Below, in pieces: positions 32,601 through 43,776 of a DNA stretch of 64,000 nucleotides. The position numbers and the translations under genes are program-made. The stretch spans positions 558,001 through 622,000 of the forward strand of contig BRON01000013.1 in assembly GCA_024345305.1 (NCBI GenBank). The letters are read 5' to 3'. Positions within the stretch are counted from its first letter, which is position 1, and every line of letters begins with the position of its first letter. The DNA comes from Mrakia gelida. Lineage: Eukaryota > Basidiomycota > Tremellomycetes > Cystofilobasidiales > Mrakiaceae. The notes under the pieces were generated by a model, which saw only the letters and a list, made by a program, of their open reading frames with translations, was not told the DNA's origin and did no database searches.

Positions 32601-35395
32601 CGCGACCTTCGCGTAGAGGTTGAACAGGTCGATCTGCGTTCCTTCGACCATCGGCGACGACGAAATCGTGATTCCCTTCCTCTGGAACATCTCCGAGAGC
32701 CTCTTGAAGAAGCTCGTTCTCTGTTGACTTGGATCGACGGGAGCGTTGAACGAGGCTCCTGGGTTGGGTCGAGCTTGGAGGTTGGGAGAGTTGTTGAAGT
32801 TGGGAGGAAGACCGTTGTTGACGAACTGATTCTGATGAGGGTTGGGTTGGTTGAAAGCGGGGTTGGGAGAGGAGTGGATGTTGGGGCTGAAAGACGGAAG
32901 AGAAAGGACGCGACGTTGAAAGAGGAAGGAAAGGAGAGGGAACGAGAAAGATCAGCTCCTCCGTCATTGCCTTCGACGACCTGAAGCCGTGAGGAGGAGA
33001 ACGTACGTGTTGCCGTTCTGAACCAAGGTCAGGTTCCGAGCTTGAGATTCTCGAACGAGAGCCCGAAGTTGAGGTGTCCATTCACCCATCGCGACCTTGG
33101 CCCTCTCGACTTGACCCGCAGGGATCTGACCCTGATGAGAGAAACGATGATGATGCGGAAATAAGTCAGCGAGCAAAGAAGAAGACGAAGGGAAGCGAGC
33201 GTCTCGAAATGCGAAGGTCGAATGGAAGAAGGAGAGGAGAGCTCACGTTCGCCAAACTCGACTCGAGATTCTTAATCTTCGTCGTCAAGCTGGTGATGAC
33301 CTTGCCAAGCTGCTCGTTGGTCATGTTGACGATGGCTTGATGCTGCTGTTGCTGAGCCTGAGTAAGAGGTTGGGAGGATCCTGACGCGTTCCGTTCGTGA
33401 GAGGAGTTTTGGTTGGCCATCTGATTCGACTGCTGCTGCTGAGCCATGTTGGCTGTAGATACGAAGACGAGGACGGGTCAGATCGAGAAGATAGCAGGAC
33501 GATGAGAGGAGATAGAACGTACTCGATTTCGGTTGCCGCGACTGATGAGCGGCGAGGAGTTGCTTGAGCTGGAGGGAAGGAGAGAGGTCGTCAGGCTCGA
33601 GATTCGGTTCCGGACTCGTTTACGCTCGACCGAAGGAACTAGACTTACCTGAACCATCTGCTCCCCCGACAAGTTCCCCTGATGCCAATCCTTGATCATG
33701 TTCGTCCCTTGCTGACCCATGTTGGAAAGGATGGCGACCATCGCGGGAGGGATGTTCGCTCCCTGTCGTCCATTGTTGAGCTGAGGATTCTGCTGCTGCT
33801 GCTGCTGTTGTTGTTGCTGCTGCTGCTGAGGGTTGTGATGCTGCTGCTGCTGTTGTTGCTGCTGCTGATGTTGATTGGGGAGTTGCAAGCTGAACTGAGG
33901 CTGGAGAGGGGAAAGCGACGGAAGAGCGGTGATGAGCGAAAGGAAGAGAAAGAGGTCGAGCTGAAACGAACGAGTTCGCTCACCTGGTTAGGGTTGAACG
34001 ACGGTGGGCCTCCAGGGAACTGCTGCTGCTGCTGCTGACCAACGTGCTGGTTGTTGGCGAGAAGAGCCTTGACGAGAGAGAGACGGAGAAAAGGAGAAAA
34101 GTTAGAACGAAGAGGGAATTGGCCCGACTGGCCCGCCTCTCCTCCCGACTCTTCCTCGTCCTGCTACTGCACCCTTGTCTTAATCGACAAACACACCAAG
34201 CACTAAATATGGCGAGAACTCACCTGTAGCAGCGCATGCTGACCCGCAATCCCAACCTGACCTGAACCGGAAGGAATCTGGAGCTGACCTCCTCCTCGAA
34301 GTTGACCGTTCCTCGCGTTCGCCTCCTGGAGAGCCTTCTGAAGGAGGATGTTGGCCTGCTGCTGACTCGCTGCTGGACTCGAGTTGTTTTGGTTCTGATT
34401 CTGCTGGTTCTGGTTGGGGTTGCCTCCGTTGTTCTGCTGCAGCTGACGGAAGGAAGCGAGACTGGATGGATGGATGGGAGAGAGAAGGAGGGAAGGAAGG
34501 AGGAAGAGGAGGAGAGGTTGTCAGCGAGAGGGGCCCCGAAAGGCGAACGAGAGAGGGGAGGAGGGCAGGAAAGCTAAAAACTCACAGCTAGATGACGAGA
34601 ACATCATTGGAGAATGGATGGGGAGCGAGTTAAAGATAGAGAGGGAGGGAAGAAGGAGAGAAAGAGCGTCAGCTTGGAAAGTCCAGCTCTCGCTCGCAAC
34701 GCGTGCCTCGAGGTGACCTCCTTCCATCCGAAACGTCGGACCCGGTCGTCTTGGAGAGAAGAAGAGACGCGGTGGAAGGAAGGAGGTGGGAGATGGAAGT
34801 AGGAAGTCAAGTTTCCACCTTGAAGGAGGTTGGTGGGACGAGGGAGGGAGATGGGAGGGAGAATCGAAGGTTGGGAGGTCGAGAGGAGGAAGGAAGGGAC
34901 GGAAGGGGGAGGGTTCTGTCGAGGTCGACCTCGTCGCTCTCTCCCTCGACGAGATCCCCTGCTTTTCCAACCTAGGGGAACGAGACTCGACGATCAAGCA
35001 TCCGAGGATGTTGACGAAAGATCTCGAGGTGAAGTAGGGAATCGTACGGATCGAATCCGAAAGCGAACGAGGTCGACGAAACAACGTCCCTTCGCTCGAC
35101 CTCTTCTCTCCTCCTCCCCTCCTCTTTCGTCTCCCTGTCCCTCCCTGATACACGCTCGACTCGAAACTTGGACAGGAGGAGAGAGTAAAGATGAAGCTTT
35201 GTTACTTACCTGAGTTGAATCTGCTGGGTTGAAGGTCTGACCCGAGTTATGCTTCGCTTGAGACTGCTGAGCCATCGCCTGAGCCCACATCGCATGGTCC
35301 ACTCCTCCACCTCCTCCTCCACCCAGGTTGGGAGGGAACCCTGAACGTCCTCCCTGCTGCTGGTTGTTGCTGTTGTGTTGATTGTTGTCCGACAT
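29630..35395 (-). CDS. Glutamine-rich ARID-domain protein
   Basis: The start is MSDNNQHNSNNQQQGG at 35395 and the stop is TAG at 29630. Exon 1 (35395-35210, 62 codons) joins in phase to LQQNNGGNPNQNQQ at 34442 across a 767-nt intron. Long Q/H tracts follow (33790-33890), then a coiled-coil-like VNMTNEQLGKVITSLTTKIK and IPAGQVERAKVAMGEWTPQL. A canonical ARID comes next (32470-32710): FFKRLSEMFQRKGITISS, VEGTQIDLFNLYAKVAQEGG and ARNLWPVVGAHLGL, then ANQVADIFGTYLSSFEDAW. Downstream is another helical region, DEEKTEITTALRDLQGQIGE, RLTLFRILSHSPESTTACNR and TLRSQIARFIQYVHTTVQ. The tail is Ser/Pro-rich and acidic. It is probably a nuclear chromatin or transcription cofactor. It lacks the SWI1 C-terminal ARM domain, so it is not simply a second SWI1 copy. 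Confidence 0.85.
33790..33868. repeat. CAG/CAA-type (polyGln) coding repeat
   Basis: Two blocks of CTG/TTG triplets on the + strand, which read as CAG and CAA on the coding strand. They encode two long glutamine runs separated by a His/Asn/Pro spacer in the ARID protein. Confidence 0.9.
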
Positions 35396-37013
35396 TATCG
35401 AGAAGAAGAAGAAGAGAGGGGGGGGAGGGAAGGGGGGAGGGGGGGAGGAGGGAGGAACTCGAAGGACGAGAAGCCTCGAGGGGAGGGGAGGAAGGAAGGT
35501 GGGCGTTCGCTCGCGCGAAGGGAAGAAGATTTACTCGACTGGAGTAGAAGGGAATCTACCAGGAGAACGTCGAGTGGAGAGCGACAGAAGAAAAGGGAAA
35601 AGAGCGAGGGGGAGGGAGAGGAAAGGTGGACGTCTGAGGTCAGATTCGAGAGGGGAGAGGGGAGGGGAGGCGAAGTCGTTGGGCACCTTGCCTCCCCCAG
35701 GCTCACGACCCACTTTTCGCTCGAAACGAAAACACTTTCTCATCTCGAACCACCACCATCGACTAGCCAAGATCAACATCTATATCATCGTAGGAATTTG
35801 CATCCGAACTTTGCTGAAGGAGTCAAGTTTTTTGAGCTCTCGTCGTCTGAACTGTCTCACGCACCCTCGTCTCGAGGAAATCTCGCGAAAGGCCCACAAG
35901 GTTCTTCTTTCGCCTCTTTCTCCTCTATACATCATCCCTCCTCCTCGCCGACAAGACGAGAATCTACTCATCGAACGTGGACTAAATCATCGCCTTTTGG
36001 TCCACAGATCAACCCTTCTCGTTCGTCCGAGGGCTCTCTTTCTCGAAGTGATCAACCGCGACGTCGAGTCACCTCTTCTCCCTCCTCATTTCTCGTCTGA
36101 AGTAAGGCTGCTCAAACCTTCGCTCTCCACGATATGAAGCCCTGCACTCACGCAGCCTTGACCCTCGACATCATCTCCCAGTCTTGTCCTTTTTCGGCGC
36201 GCTTTTATTCTGTTCACGCTCCCCAACGCGCGCGCACCGATCCCTTTGCCCTCCTCCCTTATTCCTCTCTCCTTCTCTTCGACCCTTCCTTCTACCTCCC
36301 CGCTCGAGGACTCGATGCGTTCTCTCAAATGTGCTCTGGATCTCAGCTCGAACCAGGCCACCGTCTCTCAACACGTCTCGTTCTCGAGATCGTGTCCGTT
36401 TTTCCGATTCTCTCCCTGTCTTCCTCGCTTCGGTGTTCTCCCCACCTTGGCATCATCACCTAAAAAGTCTCCGGACGACTTATTCAAAGCGCGTAGGGAA
36501 CACTGGTTTCGCTTCGTAGACTCCCGTGAACGGATCCGACAGTCCTTCTCGCTCTCGCTGGGCGCGAAACGAAGCTTGCTTTCTTCTTCTGTCTCTGCCC
36601 CGCTGACCTCTCTCCATCTCCTTCCATCATATCTGAATCCCCGTCTGTAGCTCGCTCTCCCCCTCTCTCGGCGTCACCTCTTCCCTTCTTTGCCTCAAAC
36701 TGATCGAGCTGAGCGAAACAACAACACGTCGACGTTGACGTTGACGCGTCTCTTTTCTCGCTCTTCCTCCTCTTTCTCTCTCCCATCTTTTCCCCACTTA
36801 GCCATCTCCACCTCATCATCCTTTCATTCAACGGCTCTCGCTTCGCCTACCTGCGGACCCGGAGTTCTCCTGTTATCACTGCACAGCCTTTGAACAGGTC
36901 GGTGGACGCGTGGCTCCCTCGCTTCGTTCGTTCGTCGAAGCTCACTGGTTCGCTTCCTTCCTTCCCTCCAACCACCACCATCTCCATCTTACAACTTTCC
37001 ATATTCTGAATCG
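35396..37013. promoter_or_regulatory. 1.6-kb divergent intergenic region with a G-tract
   Basis: The largest gene-free stretch, between two divergent starts. 35417-35455 is almost all G on the + strand. 36150-36900 is CT-rich on the + strand and contains acceptor-like patterns, such as CTGACCTCTC...CTGTAG ending at 36650 and TTTGAACAG ending at 36898. That fits a long spliced leader for the PPPPAY gene, or a non-coding RNA. I find no supportable protein gene. Confidence 0.4.
35417..35455. repeat. G-rich tract beside the ARID-gene start
   Basis: 39 bp of almost pure G with single A breaks on the + strand, 22 bp upstream of the ARID ATG. The ARID leader RNA is the C-rich copy. Several runs of four or more G in a row meet the pattern for a G-quadruplex on the + strand. 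Confidence 0.8.
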
Positions 37014-37446
37014 ATGATCATCAACAACCTTCCTACCTCGGACAAGAAGCAGGAGCAAGCAGCGTCAACCTCACGACGGGCTGATCAAACTGAAGAGGTG
37101 AGTTCGAGCGTTCGTTTCCCTCCCTCCCTCCCTCCGACCCTGACGCTGACCTCCATCCATCCCTCCGCTTATTTTTCTCCGCCTGCAGATCACCCCACCT
37201 CCACCAGCGTACTCAGAATCATCATCCTCGGCTCCACCTCCTCAGCCTTCCAACCCTTTCTCCCCGTCGTCGAACTCAACGCGCGCCGAGCCGTCCTCCC
37301 CAGAACTGGCTTCAACCTCAAATTTTACCATCGGAATCGTCACCTGCTGCGATAGAGAAGTTACCGAGGAGCACACGAGAGGATGGGCGATCAAGATTGG
37401 GCCGGCGAGGTTTGGGAAGACTTGTTCGAGGATCAGGACGCAGTGA
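37014..37446 (+). CDS. Small protein with a PPPPAY (WW-ligand) motif
   Basis: Two exons, 37014-37097 and 37189-37446, joined by a GTGAGT intron with CTGAC and CTGCAG, give 113 aa. The N-terminus is MIINNLPTSDKKQEQAAS. Right after the junction comes ITPPPPAYSESSSSAPPP. That motif is a PY ligand of the type bound by WW domains of Rsp5/NEDD4 ubiquitin ligases. A Ser/Pro linker follows, then IGIVTCCDREVTEEH and a basic end, GKTCSRIRTQ. There is no signal or TM helix. I recognise no family. An adaptor or substrate role for a Rsp5-type ligase is an inference from the motif alone. Confidence 0.6.
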
Positions 37447-37647
37447 TGCGTTGGGAGACGAGGTGTTGAGCGAGGTGTCGGATGAGTGGGGATGGTCGAG
37501 AAAGGATGTCTAGATGTAGATGGATCTTTTTGAGTCGAGCAGTCCTTCAGTAGAGTCGTGAAACGTTCATTCGAGATCGACCCGTCGAAACCAACCCTCG
37601 TCCTCGCCTTGTTCCCTCGCTAGCCCTCGAGATGGATCCGCGGACTG

Positions 37648-39054
37648 CTACCACTTTGCAGGGAAGCAGAGCTTCTTGTGAATCTTCCAGTGCTTTCGTT
37701 GATGAGCTGAGGGAAAGATGAGAGGGAGGAATGGGAAAGGACATCAGCGATCGACGCGTCTCGTTCCGAAGACGCGCTGTCGAGTCTCGAACGACCCACC
37801 AGGCCCACAGTAGCGTACGCAGAGGCACTGTATACGTATAGAGCAGAGGAAGAGCACCGTCAGACCAAACACAAGGAGCACGAGAAGGAGGCAGCCGTCG
37901 ACGAAGAAAACGAACCTTCGAACATTCCTGCAGCTCGCTTCCCTTCAAGCATCCTCCCTCTTTTAACATCGCACACCCACCCCAAGGAATCCCAACGTCT
38001 GCGTAGCTTGTCTCCGGGAGGTTGTATACACTCCAGCCCTCTCGATCAGGCGCGTCTTCGAGGTTGAGAAAACGGAGGAGGTAAGCCTTTGAGGTCATCG
38101 TCTGCCATTTTTCTCGGAGGTCGCGCTCGCTTCCGCTGTTCTCGTGGAGGAGGGTGCTTGACTGAAACTGCTGACCGATCCGTTCTATGGAGGCGATGGC
38201 TCGCTGGCGGAGAGGAAGAGGGATGACGAGGAGGGACGCGTCGGGGTTGTTGGAGGCGAGGTAGGCGATCCACTCGCTCGCGACGCGGATTCGGTCGAGG
38301 AAGGTTGTGACACTGAAGATTCGGGGCTGATGGAGCGCGAACAAAAAGGCAGGAAACGACAGAGAGGCAAAGTCGAGTTAGCGAAGCCCAAGAAGCGGAG
38401 ACTTCGAAGAAACGGGTAGAGAAAAGAGACCGACCTGAAGCGAATCAGGACTGTGGTCTGCGATTCCAGTGACGAGGCTTTCGAGAAGTGAGGTAGCATT
38501 GGGATGTTTGCGAGCGTAGAGAGCAGAGTAGGGAATGGTTTGGAGGTAGGTGTTGAAGAGACCGTAGTACCACCCGCCGACGGAGGAGGTGACGGGGAAA
38601 GAGACGAGAGCTTCGATGACACGGGGAAAGTAGGTCGCTGCGAATTCGCACTGCCATCAGGTGATGAGGAAGGTTGATAAGGACAGGTGTATGAGAGGGA
38701 GGAAGAGCCAAAGAACGGAGGAGAGGGAAGAAGGAGAAGGGACGGAGTACTGACGCTGAAGATCGCTCGCTCCAGTTCGTACTCGGGAAAAACTTCTCTA
38801 CCTCGCCAAGCCATGTTTGCGAAAGCAGAAAACTTAGCCACATGACAAGTAGAACTGCTGGTCAGCCCGCGGCAGAAGTCAAGGAGAGGAGGAAAGAATG
38901 AAGGAGAAGCGAGCTCACCAACTCGTGCATCTAGGTGACCTTGCTGCGATTCGGTTCCCCAGTCCACTTCTTGTACTCCTGAGGATTTTCATCCGAGATT
39001 CCTAGGATCTTAGCGACTCCGTGAATACCGAGAGTTCGAAGGTTGAAGACCATA
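37648..39054 (-). CDS. MYND-type zinc-finger protein
   Basis: The ATG at 39054 gives MVFNLRTLGIHGVAKILGIS. Exon 1 reaches TAG shortly after NRSK, so the most consistent model splices NRSK to FSAFANMAWRGREVFPEYEL (phase 0, acceptor CTAAG, CTGAC upstream). Next come CEFAATYFPRVIEALVSFP, YYGLFNTYLQTIPYSALYAR and FLDRIRVASEWIAYLASNN. The MYND finger is at the C-terminus across two introns: CAMLKEGGCLKGSELQECSK joins CLCVRYCGPAHQRKHWKIH, ending KLCFPAKW. The C-x2-C, YC-x3-H and H-x3-C spacing fits MYND, a protein-protein interaction finger. There is no SET domain, so it is a MYND-only protein. Function is unknown. Confidence 0.72.
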
Positions 39055-39148
39055 TTGCGCGAGGCGGGAGAGGAAGGTGGTCGTCGGGGCGAGCTTCGAA
39101 ACTCGCCTTTCCCTTCTTTCGTTCCTCTCTTCCTTCCCGCAAGCCGTG
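39055..39148. promoter_or_regulatory. 94-bp shared divergent promoter (MYND protein / MET22)
   Basis: Two ATGs on opposite strands are only 94 bp apart. Both leaders and any core promoter must overlap or be very short. The CT-rich CCTTTCCCTTCTTTCGTTCC block faces MET22. Confidence 0.6.
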
Positions 39149-40753
39149 ATGTCGTCAGATCCCAAATATCTTCTCAAAGAGGAAGAAGTCGCCGTTCAGG
39201 CTGTTCTGGTGAGTTTGACTCGTTCTTTCGCAGACGGCGGGGGTGAAGGGCGAAGAAGCAAGGAGGAGAGCTGACCGTGAGCTCGAACTCTCCTTCCCTC
39301 CCCCCTCGTAGCTCGCCTGCTCCCTCACTCTCAAGGTCTTCCACAGACTCGTCAAAGGAGATGTTCAGATCAAGGATGACAAGACTCCTGTCACTGGTAA
39401 GCTCCGAGTGTTGTTTAGAGCCCAGAGAGCTCGACGAGCGAGCTCACATCAAAAGTCGAGTCGAGTCGAAGAGCTGAGCTGACATCTCCCCTCCCTTCGC
39501 TTCCTCCTTCCTCTTCCATCATTTGTCTCTACCACCCTGCTCGCAGTCGCCGACCTAGCCTCTCAATCCCTTATCTCCCTCCTCCTTCACCAATCCTTCC
39601 CCTCCGACCCTCTCGTCGGCGAGGAAGACTCGGACGATCTTCGCCTCCCTTCCTCCTCCCTCCTTCGCGAACGAGTCGTCGGACTCGTCACCGAGACTCT
39701 TACCGAAGCCAAGCTCCCATTGGGGGAGGGACAGGAATGGGAGGAGACTCTGTTGGAGGCCATTGATAGAGGAGGGAAGTTCGAGGGTGGGATGGGCAGG
39801 TTTTGGACGTGAGTTCTAGCTTTCGTTCCAGCCCTCTTGCGAAGCTCGTCTTTCCTCCTCCCTCACGACCGCTCTCTGACTTCCCTTCATCCCCTCATCC
39901 CTATCCTACGGCACTTTAGGTGCGATCCCATCGACGGAACCAAAGGTTTCGTCCGAGGCGACCAGTACGCCGTCTGTCTCGCTCTCATCGACCAAGGTCG
40001 AACCATCCTCTCCTGCATCGGGTGCCCGAACATGCTCGTCGATCCTCTGGATCCCAAAGGTCCTAAGGGAGTTATCTTCGTTGCTAGGAAGGGTCATGGA
40101 GCGTACATGGTTGGTCCCTTTCCTCTCCTCGCTCTCGTTCTGAAAACTCGAACGCAAAGAACGCGTCTTTCGTCTCGCTGACCCCTCCTTTTTGCATGCT
40201 GCAGCACCCATCCGCCCTCCCACACACCCGAACCACCCTTCGCATCCGATCCCTAGGACCCGACACCCCCCTCCTCGAATCCTACGACCCCCATCACTCA
40301 GACCAACAACTCTCCGCGGACTCGTCGAAACTCCTGGGGATCACAGTCCCTCCCCTCCAGATTGACTCGCAAGCGAAGTACTGTGAGCTCTGCAGAGGAG
40401 AGGGAGGCCTCTTCTTTCGAGTCAGACTGCCGAGAGGACAGGTGTTCCAGGAGAAGATCTGGGTGAGTGCTAACGAACGCGACGAGCGAGAAGGAGTTTA
40501 AACTAGTTCGGTTTCTCGAGACGCTCTTTTTCTTACTGACCCCTTGTGTTTTTGTTATCGATTGCAGGACCACGCACCCGGGTCTCTGCTTGTGACGGAA
40601 TCAGGAGGATGCATCAGTACGCTCTCGGGCGAGGAGATCACGTTCGGAACTGGGAGGACGTTCGATTCGACGGGGATTTTCGCGTCCCATCGGTGGTCGC
40701 ATGAGAAGGTGCTGATGATGGTTAGGGAGGCTAGTGAGGTTGTTATGGAGTAG
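39149..40753 (+). CDS. MET22: 3'(2'),5'-bisphosphate nucleotidase (Met22/Hal2)
   Basis: Hydrolyses 3'-phosphoadenosine 5'-phosphate to AMP, clearing the by-product of sulfate assimilation. It is the classic lithium/sodium-sensitive target. MSSDPKYLLKEEEVAVQAVL leads through a GTGAGT intron to LACSLTLKVFHRLVKGD and KDDKTPVT. VADLASQSLISLLLHQSFP and VGEEDSDDL follow, giving the first metal-site acids. CDPIDGTKGFVRGDQYAV is the DxDGT motif. Then come LIDQGRTILSCIGCPNML and, across an intron, EKIW to DHAPGSLLVTESGG (the W-D-x-A-x-G motif). The end is MMVREASEVVME. Family length and motif order are complete, with six introns. Confidence 0.96.
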
Positions 40754-41052
40754 ATTAGATGGACGATTTCTTCGAGGGTTTGGGTTGGGCTGCGAGAGAG
40801 GAGAAGGAGGGACGTTGGGAGAGACGACGGCGAGGAGCTGGCACACTCTCTTCGGAGAAGGACGCTCGAAGAAATCAGCACGACCTTCGAAGAATTATAC
40901 AGACGTCAAAAAGTCGCGGGGACGAAAACGAAGCTGAAACACGACGCAGCCGGACCAGATCCAAACCGACCTCGACCTTCCCTTCGCTCGAGCTCTCCAA
41001 CACCGACCCCGCTCTCTCCTCTCCCTTCCCTTCTCGTCCCCATCTCTAGGCG

Positions 41053-43776
41053 ATGGCTTCGGCCTATTCCGCCTCCACCAAGGCTTCCAGCTCCAAACCC
41101 AAGCAGCATCAAAACAAGACGAACGGCTCCACTCAGACCAAGGATGGACGAGAAGAAGGAGGAGGAGGTGATCAGGGGTCGACGAGCTCGAGCTCAAGGA
41201 AGGAGGAGAGGACTGAGCCGAAGGAGACCAGGATGTTCAAGAACGGGGCTAGTTAGTGCTATATCTCTCTTTAGAGCTCGTGGGTGGCTAGCTGGACGGG
41301 CGAGGCGCGGATGGGAAGAGAAGGGAGAAGGAACAAAGGAAGGAGAGACGCGACGAGGACGAGGAAGACGAGAGAGCTGTGAAAAAGAAGAAGAACATCG
41401 CCAAGGGGAAGGGGAAGGAGGTCGTGGCGTCGACTTCGTCGAGGAAAGGGAAGGAACGAGCTCGAGCGCGACCCATCGACTCGGACGACGACGAACCACC
41501 AGCATCCAAGAAGAAAGGTCGCAAACGGCCTCCTTCTACGTCGGACGAGGAGGACGAGGAGCCTCAGGAGAGGAGGAGACCCAAGGCTAGGACAGTTGGG
41601 AGTGGAGAGACGAGGGGGAAGAGTTCGAAGGCCGGGGGTGGTGGGTCGACGTCGAAGGCTGGGAAGAGTGCGAGTGGGAGCTCGAAGGGGAAGGAGAAGG
41701 AGTCTACGAGGACGAAGGAGAAGGAGAAGAGTGGGAAGAAGGACAAGGGTAAGGGGAAGGCCGTCGTCAAGAAGCCGTCTCGCGAGAAGAAGAAGAGGAG
41801 GAAGAGAGCTGCTGGGAGCAGCGACGAGGAGAGCTCGTCGGAGGGAGAGGAGGAGGAGGAGGATCTGATGGATGATGAGGGGACTGCCTGTGAGTGCTTG
41901 GCTGGGACTGAAGCCATGAGGGTCGTTGGGTGGGAGAGTCGAGGAAGGCGAAACGAGCGCTGACCGAGACGCGTTCCTTCGCTGTCATCCGCAGATTACC
42001 TCGCCGATGCTCGACTCCGCTCCAAAGCCGTCAACAAGAAGCCTTCAACCCATCAGACTGCTCTTCAGAGACTCAAGGTGAAGAGTGACCTTTTCTTCGT
42101 TCTTACATGAACGCTCGAACGAAAGTGACCGACTGACGCGTCTCGTTTCCTGTCCTCCCCTTCGCAGGAGCCAAAAAAGCCCGCTCCCCAACCGACAGTC
42201 TCTTCGATGGAACTCCGTCCGCCCACTCCTCTTCATCCGACTCGGACTCCGACGAATCAGACGTCAAAGCCTCCGCTTGGATCGAAAATCGACGAGACGC
42301 GGATGATTCAGGAGGAGAGACCTCCAGTTCGAACGCGACGGGATTCGTGGCGAGCGACGACGAGGCGGCCGTGAAGGCGAAGGATCAGATCCCCGAGCAG
42401 TATCAGGCTGCTTTGACTATCAACCAGTGCTTTGAGATTTGTGTGCAGTACCATGTGAGTGCCGGTCGGGACGAGACGAGGGAAGGGTTGAGACCTCGCG
42501 CTGACCAGTCTTTCTGTCGCGTTTGCTCACAGGTCTACCTCGTCATCAACGGAAGAGCTTGGATTCGAGCCTCAGGAGACGAAGCTTACTTTCAGAGAGC
42601 TCTCACCAAGATCCGAGCTCACGTAACTGATCGTAGAAACGTGTTCCTTTTTCCTCTTCCCTCCTCTCCTCCGCTCTCCTTTCCGTGCCTCCCTTTCCTC
42701 TTCCTCCCAAACCTGACTCCTTCCAACGGTGTCTTTCCTTCTCGTTGTCTTAGCCATGTCACCTCCCAAATCTGGCCTGCCTCGTTCACGGACGTGCTCT
42801 CTCGCTTCCCAACGTGGTCGGAGGGAAGGATTGATCAGGACGAGCTCCTCCGTGCGATGCGTGTAGGAAGGTCAACAAGCCTGGGAAGCTTTGGATCAGG
42901 GTCGGAGGGGAGGAATATGATAAAGAGACGTTTGAGGTGACTTTGACGAGAAAGTCTTTCGGTCGACGCATCGAGGACGGGCTCGTTCGTTTTCGTCTTC
43001 GAGAGCTGACTCGATCCTTGATTTTCACCTGGCTCGGCAGGACATCGAGAAGGACGACTTGGAAACTGAGAACGAGAGTGGGAGCGAGTCCGGTAGTGAG
43101 AAAGCTGCTGGGGAGGACAAGCAGTTTGTGAGTTTGCACCTCCCTCCGTCCTTCCCTCGCCCTGAACGACGCTGACCCTCTTACGCTCCCTCCTTCGTCC
43201 TCCGCTTCATCTAGAATTGTGGAGTCTTCTGTGCAGGTCGAGCTCTCCTCCACCACAAGATGTCGCACTGGGGTTCGTTCCTCTCTCCTCCTCTCTCCCT
43301 CCCTCGTCCCTCCTCCTCTCCCTCGACTGACCCCTCCCTCCTTTCCCCTCCGAAACTCTCACAGAATACGAGCTCCATCACAGGATCAAGTACGAGATCG
43401 GCAAGCTTCCCGTCAGATCCGACGACGAGGACGGACGACCGAAACCGACGAAGGAATCCAAAGCTGCTAATCGACCCTTGACCGCGTCGGCTTCGAGCTC
43501 GAGGAACCCTCGTCCGTCGAAGAGGAACGGGGAGAAGGTGAACGAGTATTTGAAGAAGACGAAGTTTGTGTCGACGGTCAGTTCTTGCCCCTCTTTCGTT
43601 GTCGTTCTGCTTTCGTTTTCGTTGGTCAAGTCGCGTCGTTGAGCGAGAGAAGCCCGACCTTTTGCTCACCCCTCTCCACTTTCTCTCTCTTACGACCCTT
43701 GGTTTGAAATCGACAGGAGTACAGAATGTTCAACAACATCCTCGATACCGACGCGGGAAAGCCCGACCTCGATTGA
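41053..43776 (+). CDS. DUF4211-domain protein with a charged N-terminus
   Basis: A nuclear-looking protein. The N-terminus (41053-41890) is Lys/Arg/Glu/Ser-rich and disordered, with several possible nuclear signals such as KKPSREKKKRRKR. The conserved part begins DYLADARLRSKAVNKKPSTH and continues QYQAALTINQCFEICVQYH and YLVINGRAWIRASGDEAY. LPNLACLVHGR follows, then the paired cysteines CDACRKVNKPGKLWIRVGG. NCGVFCAGRALLHHKMSHWE and YELHHRIKYEIGKLPVR complete the block. This cysteine and His-Trp pattern is that of DUF4211, found in fungal and plant chromatin-associated proteins. The unspliced frame has TGA at 42832-42834, but a 45-nt intron (GTGCTC to ATCAG, 42795-42839) would remove it and keep phase. 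The first intron, near 41251, is also poorly defined. Confidence 0.75.

Noticed and set aside
36246..36650. 134-codon frame in the large intergenic region as a gene
   Set aside because: Low-complexity Ser/Pro/Leu composition from CT-rich DNA, no introns of the usual type and no recognisable domain.
42832..42834. In-frame TGA as evidence of a broken DUF4211 gene
   Set aside because: A 45-nt multiple-of-three intron with GT...AG ends removes it exactly and both sides are conserved, so a pseudogene call is not justified without cDNA.
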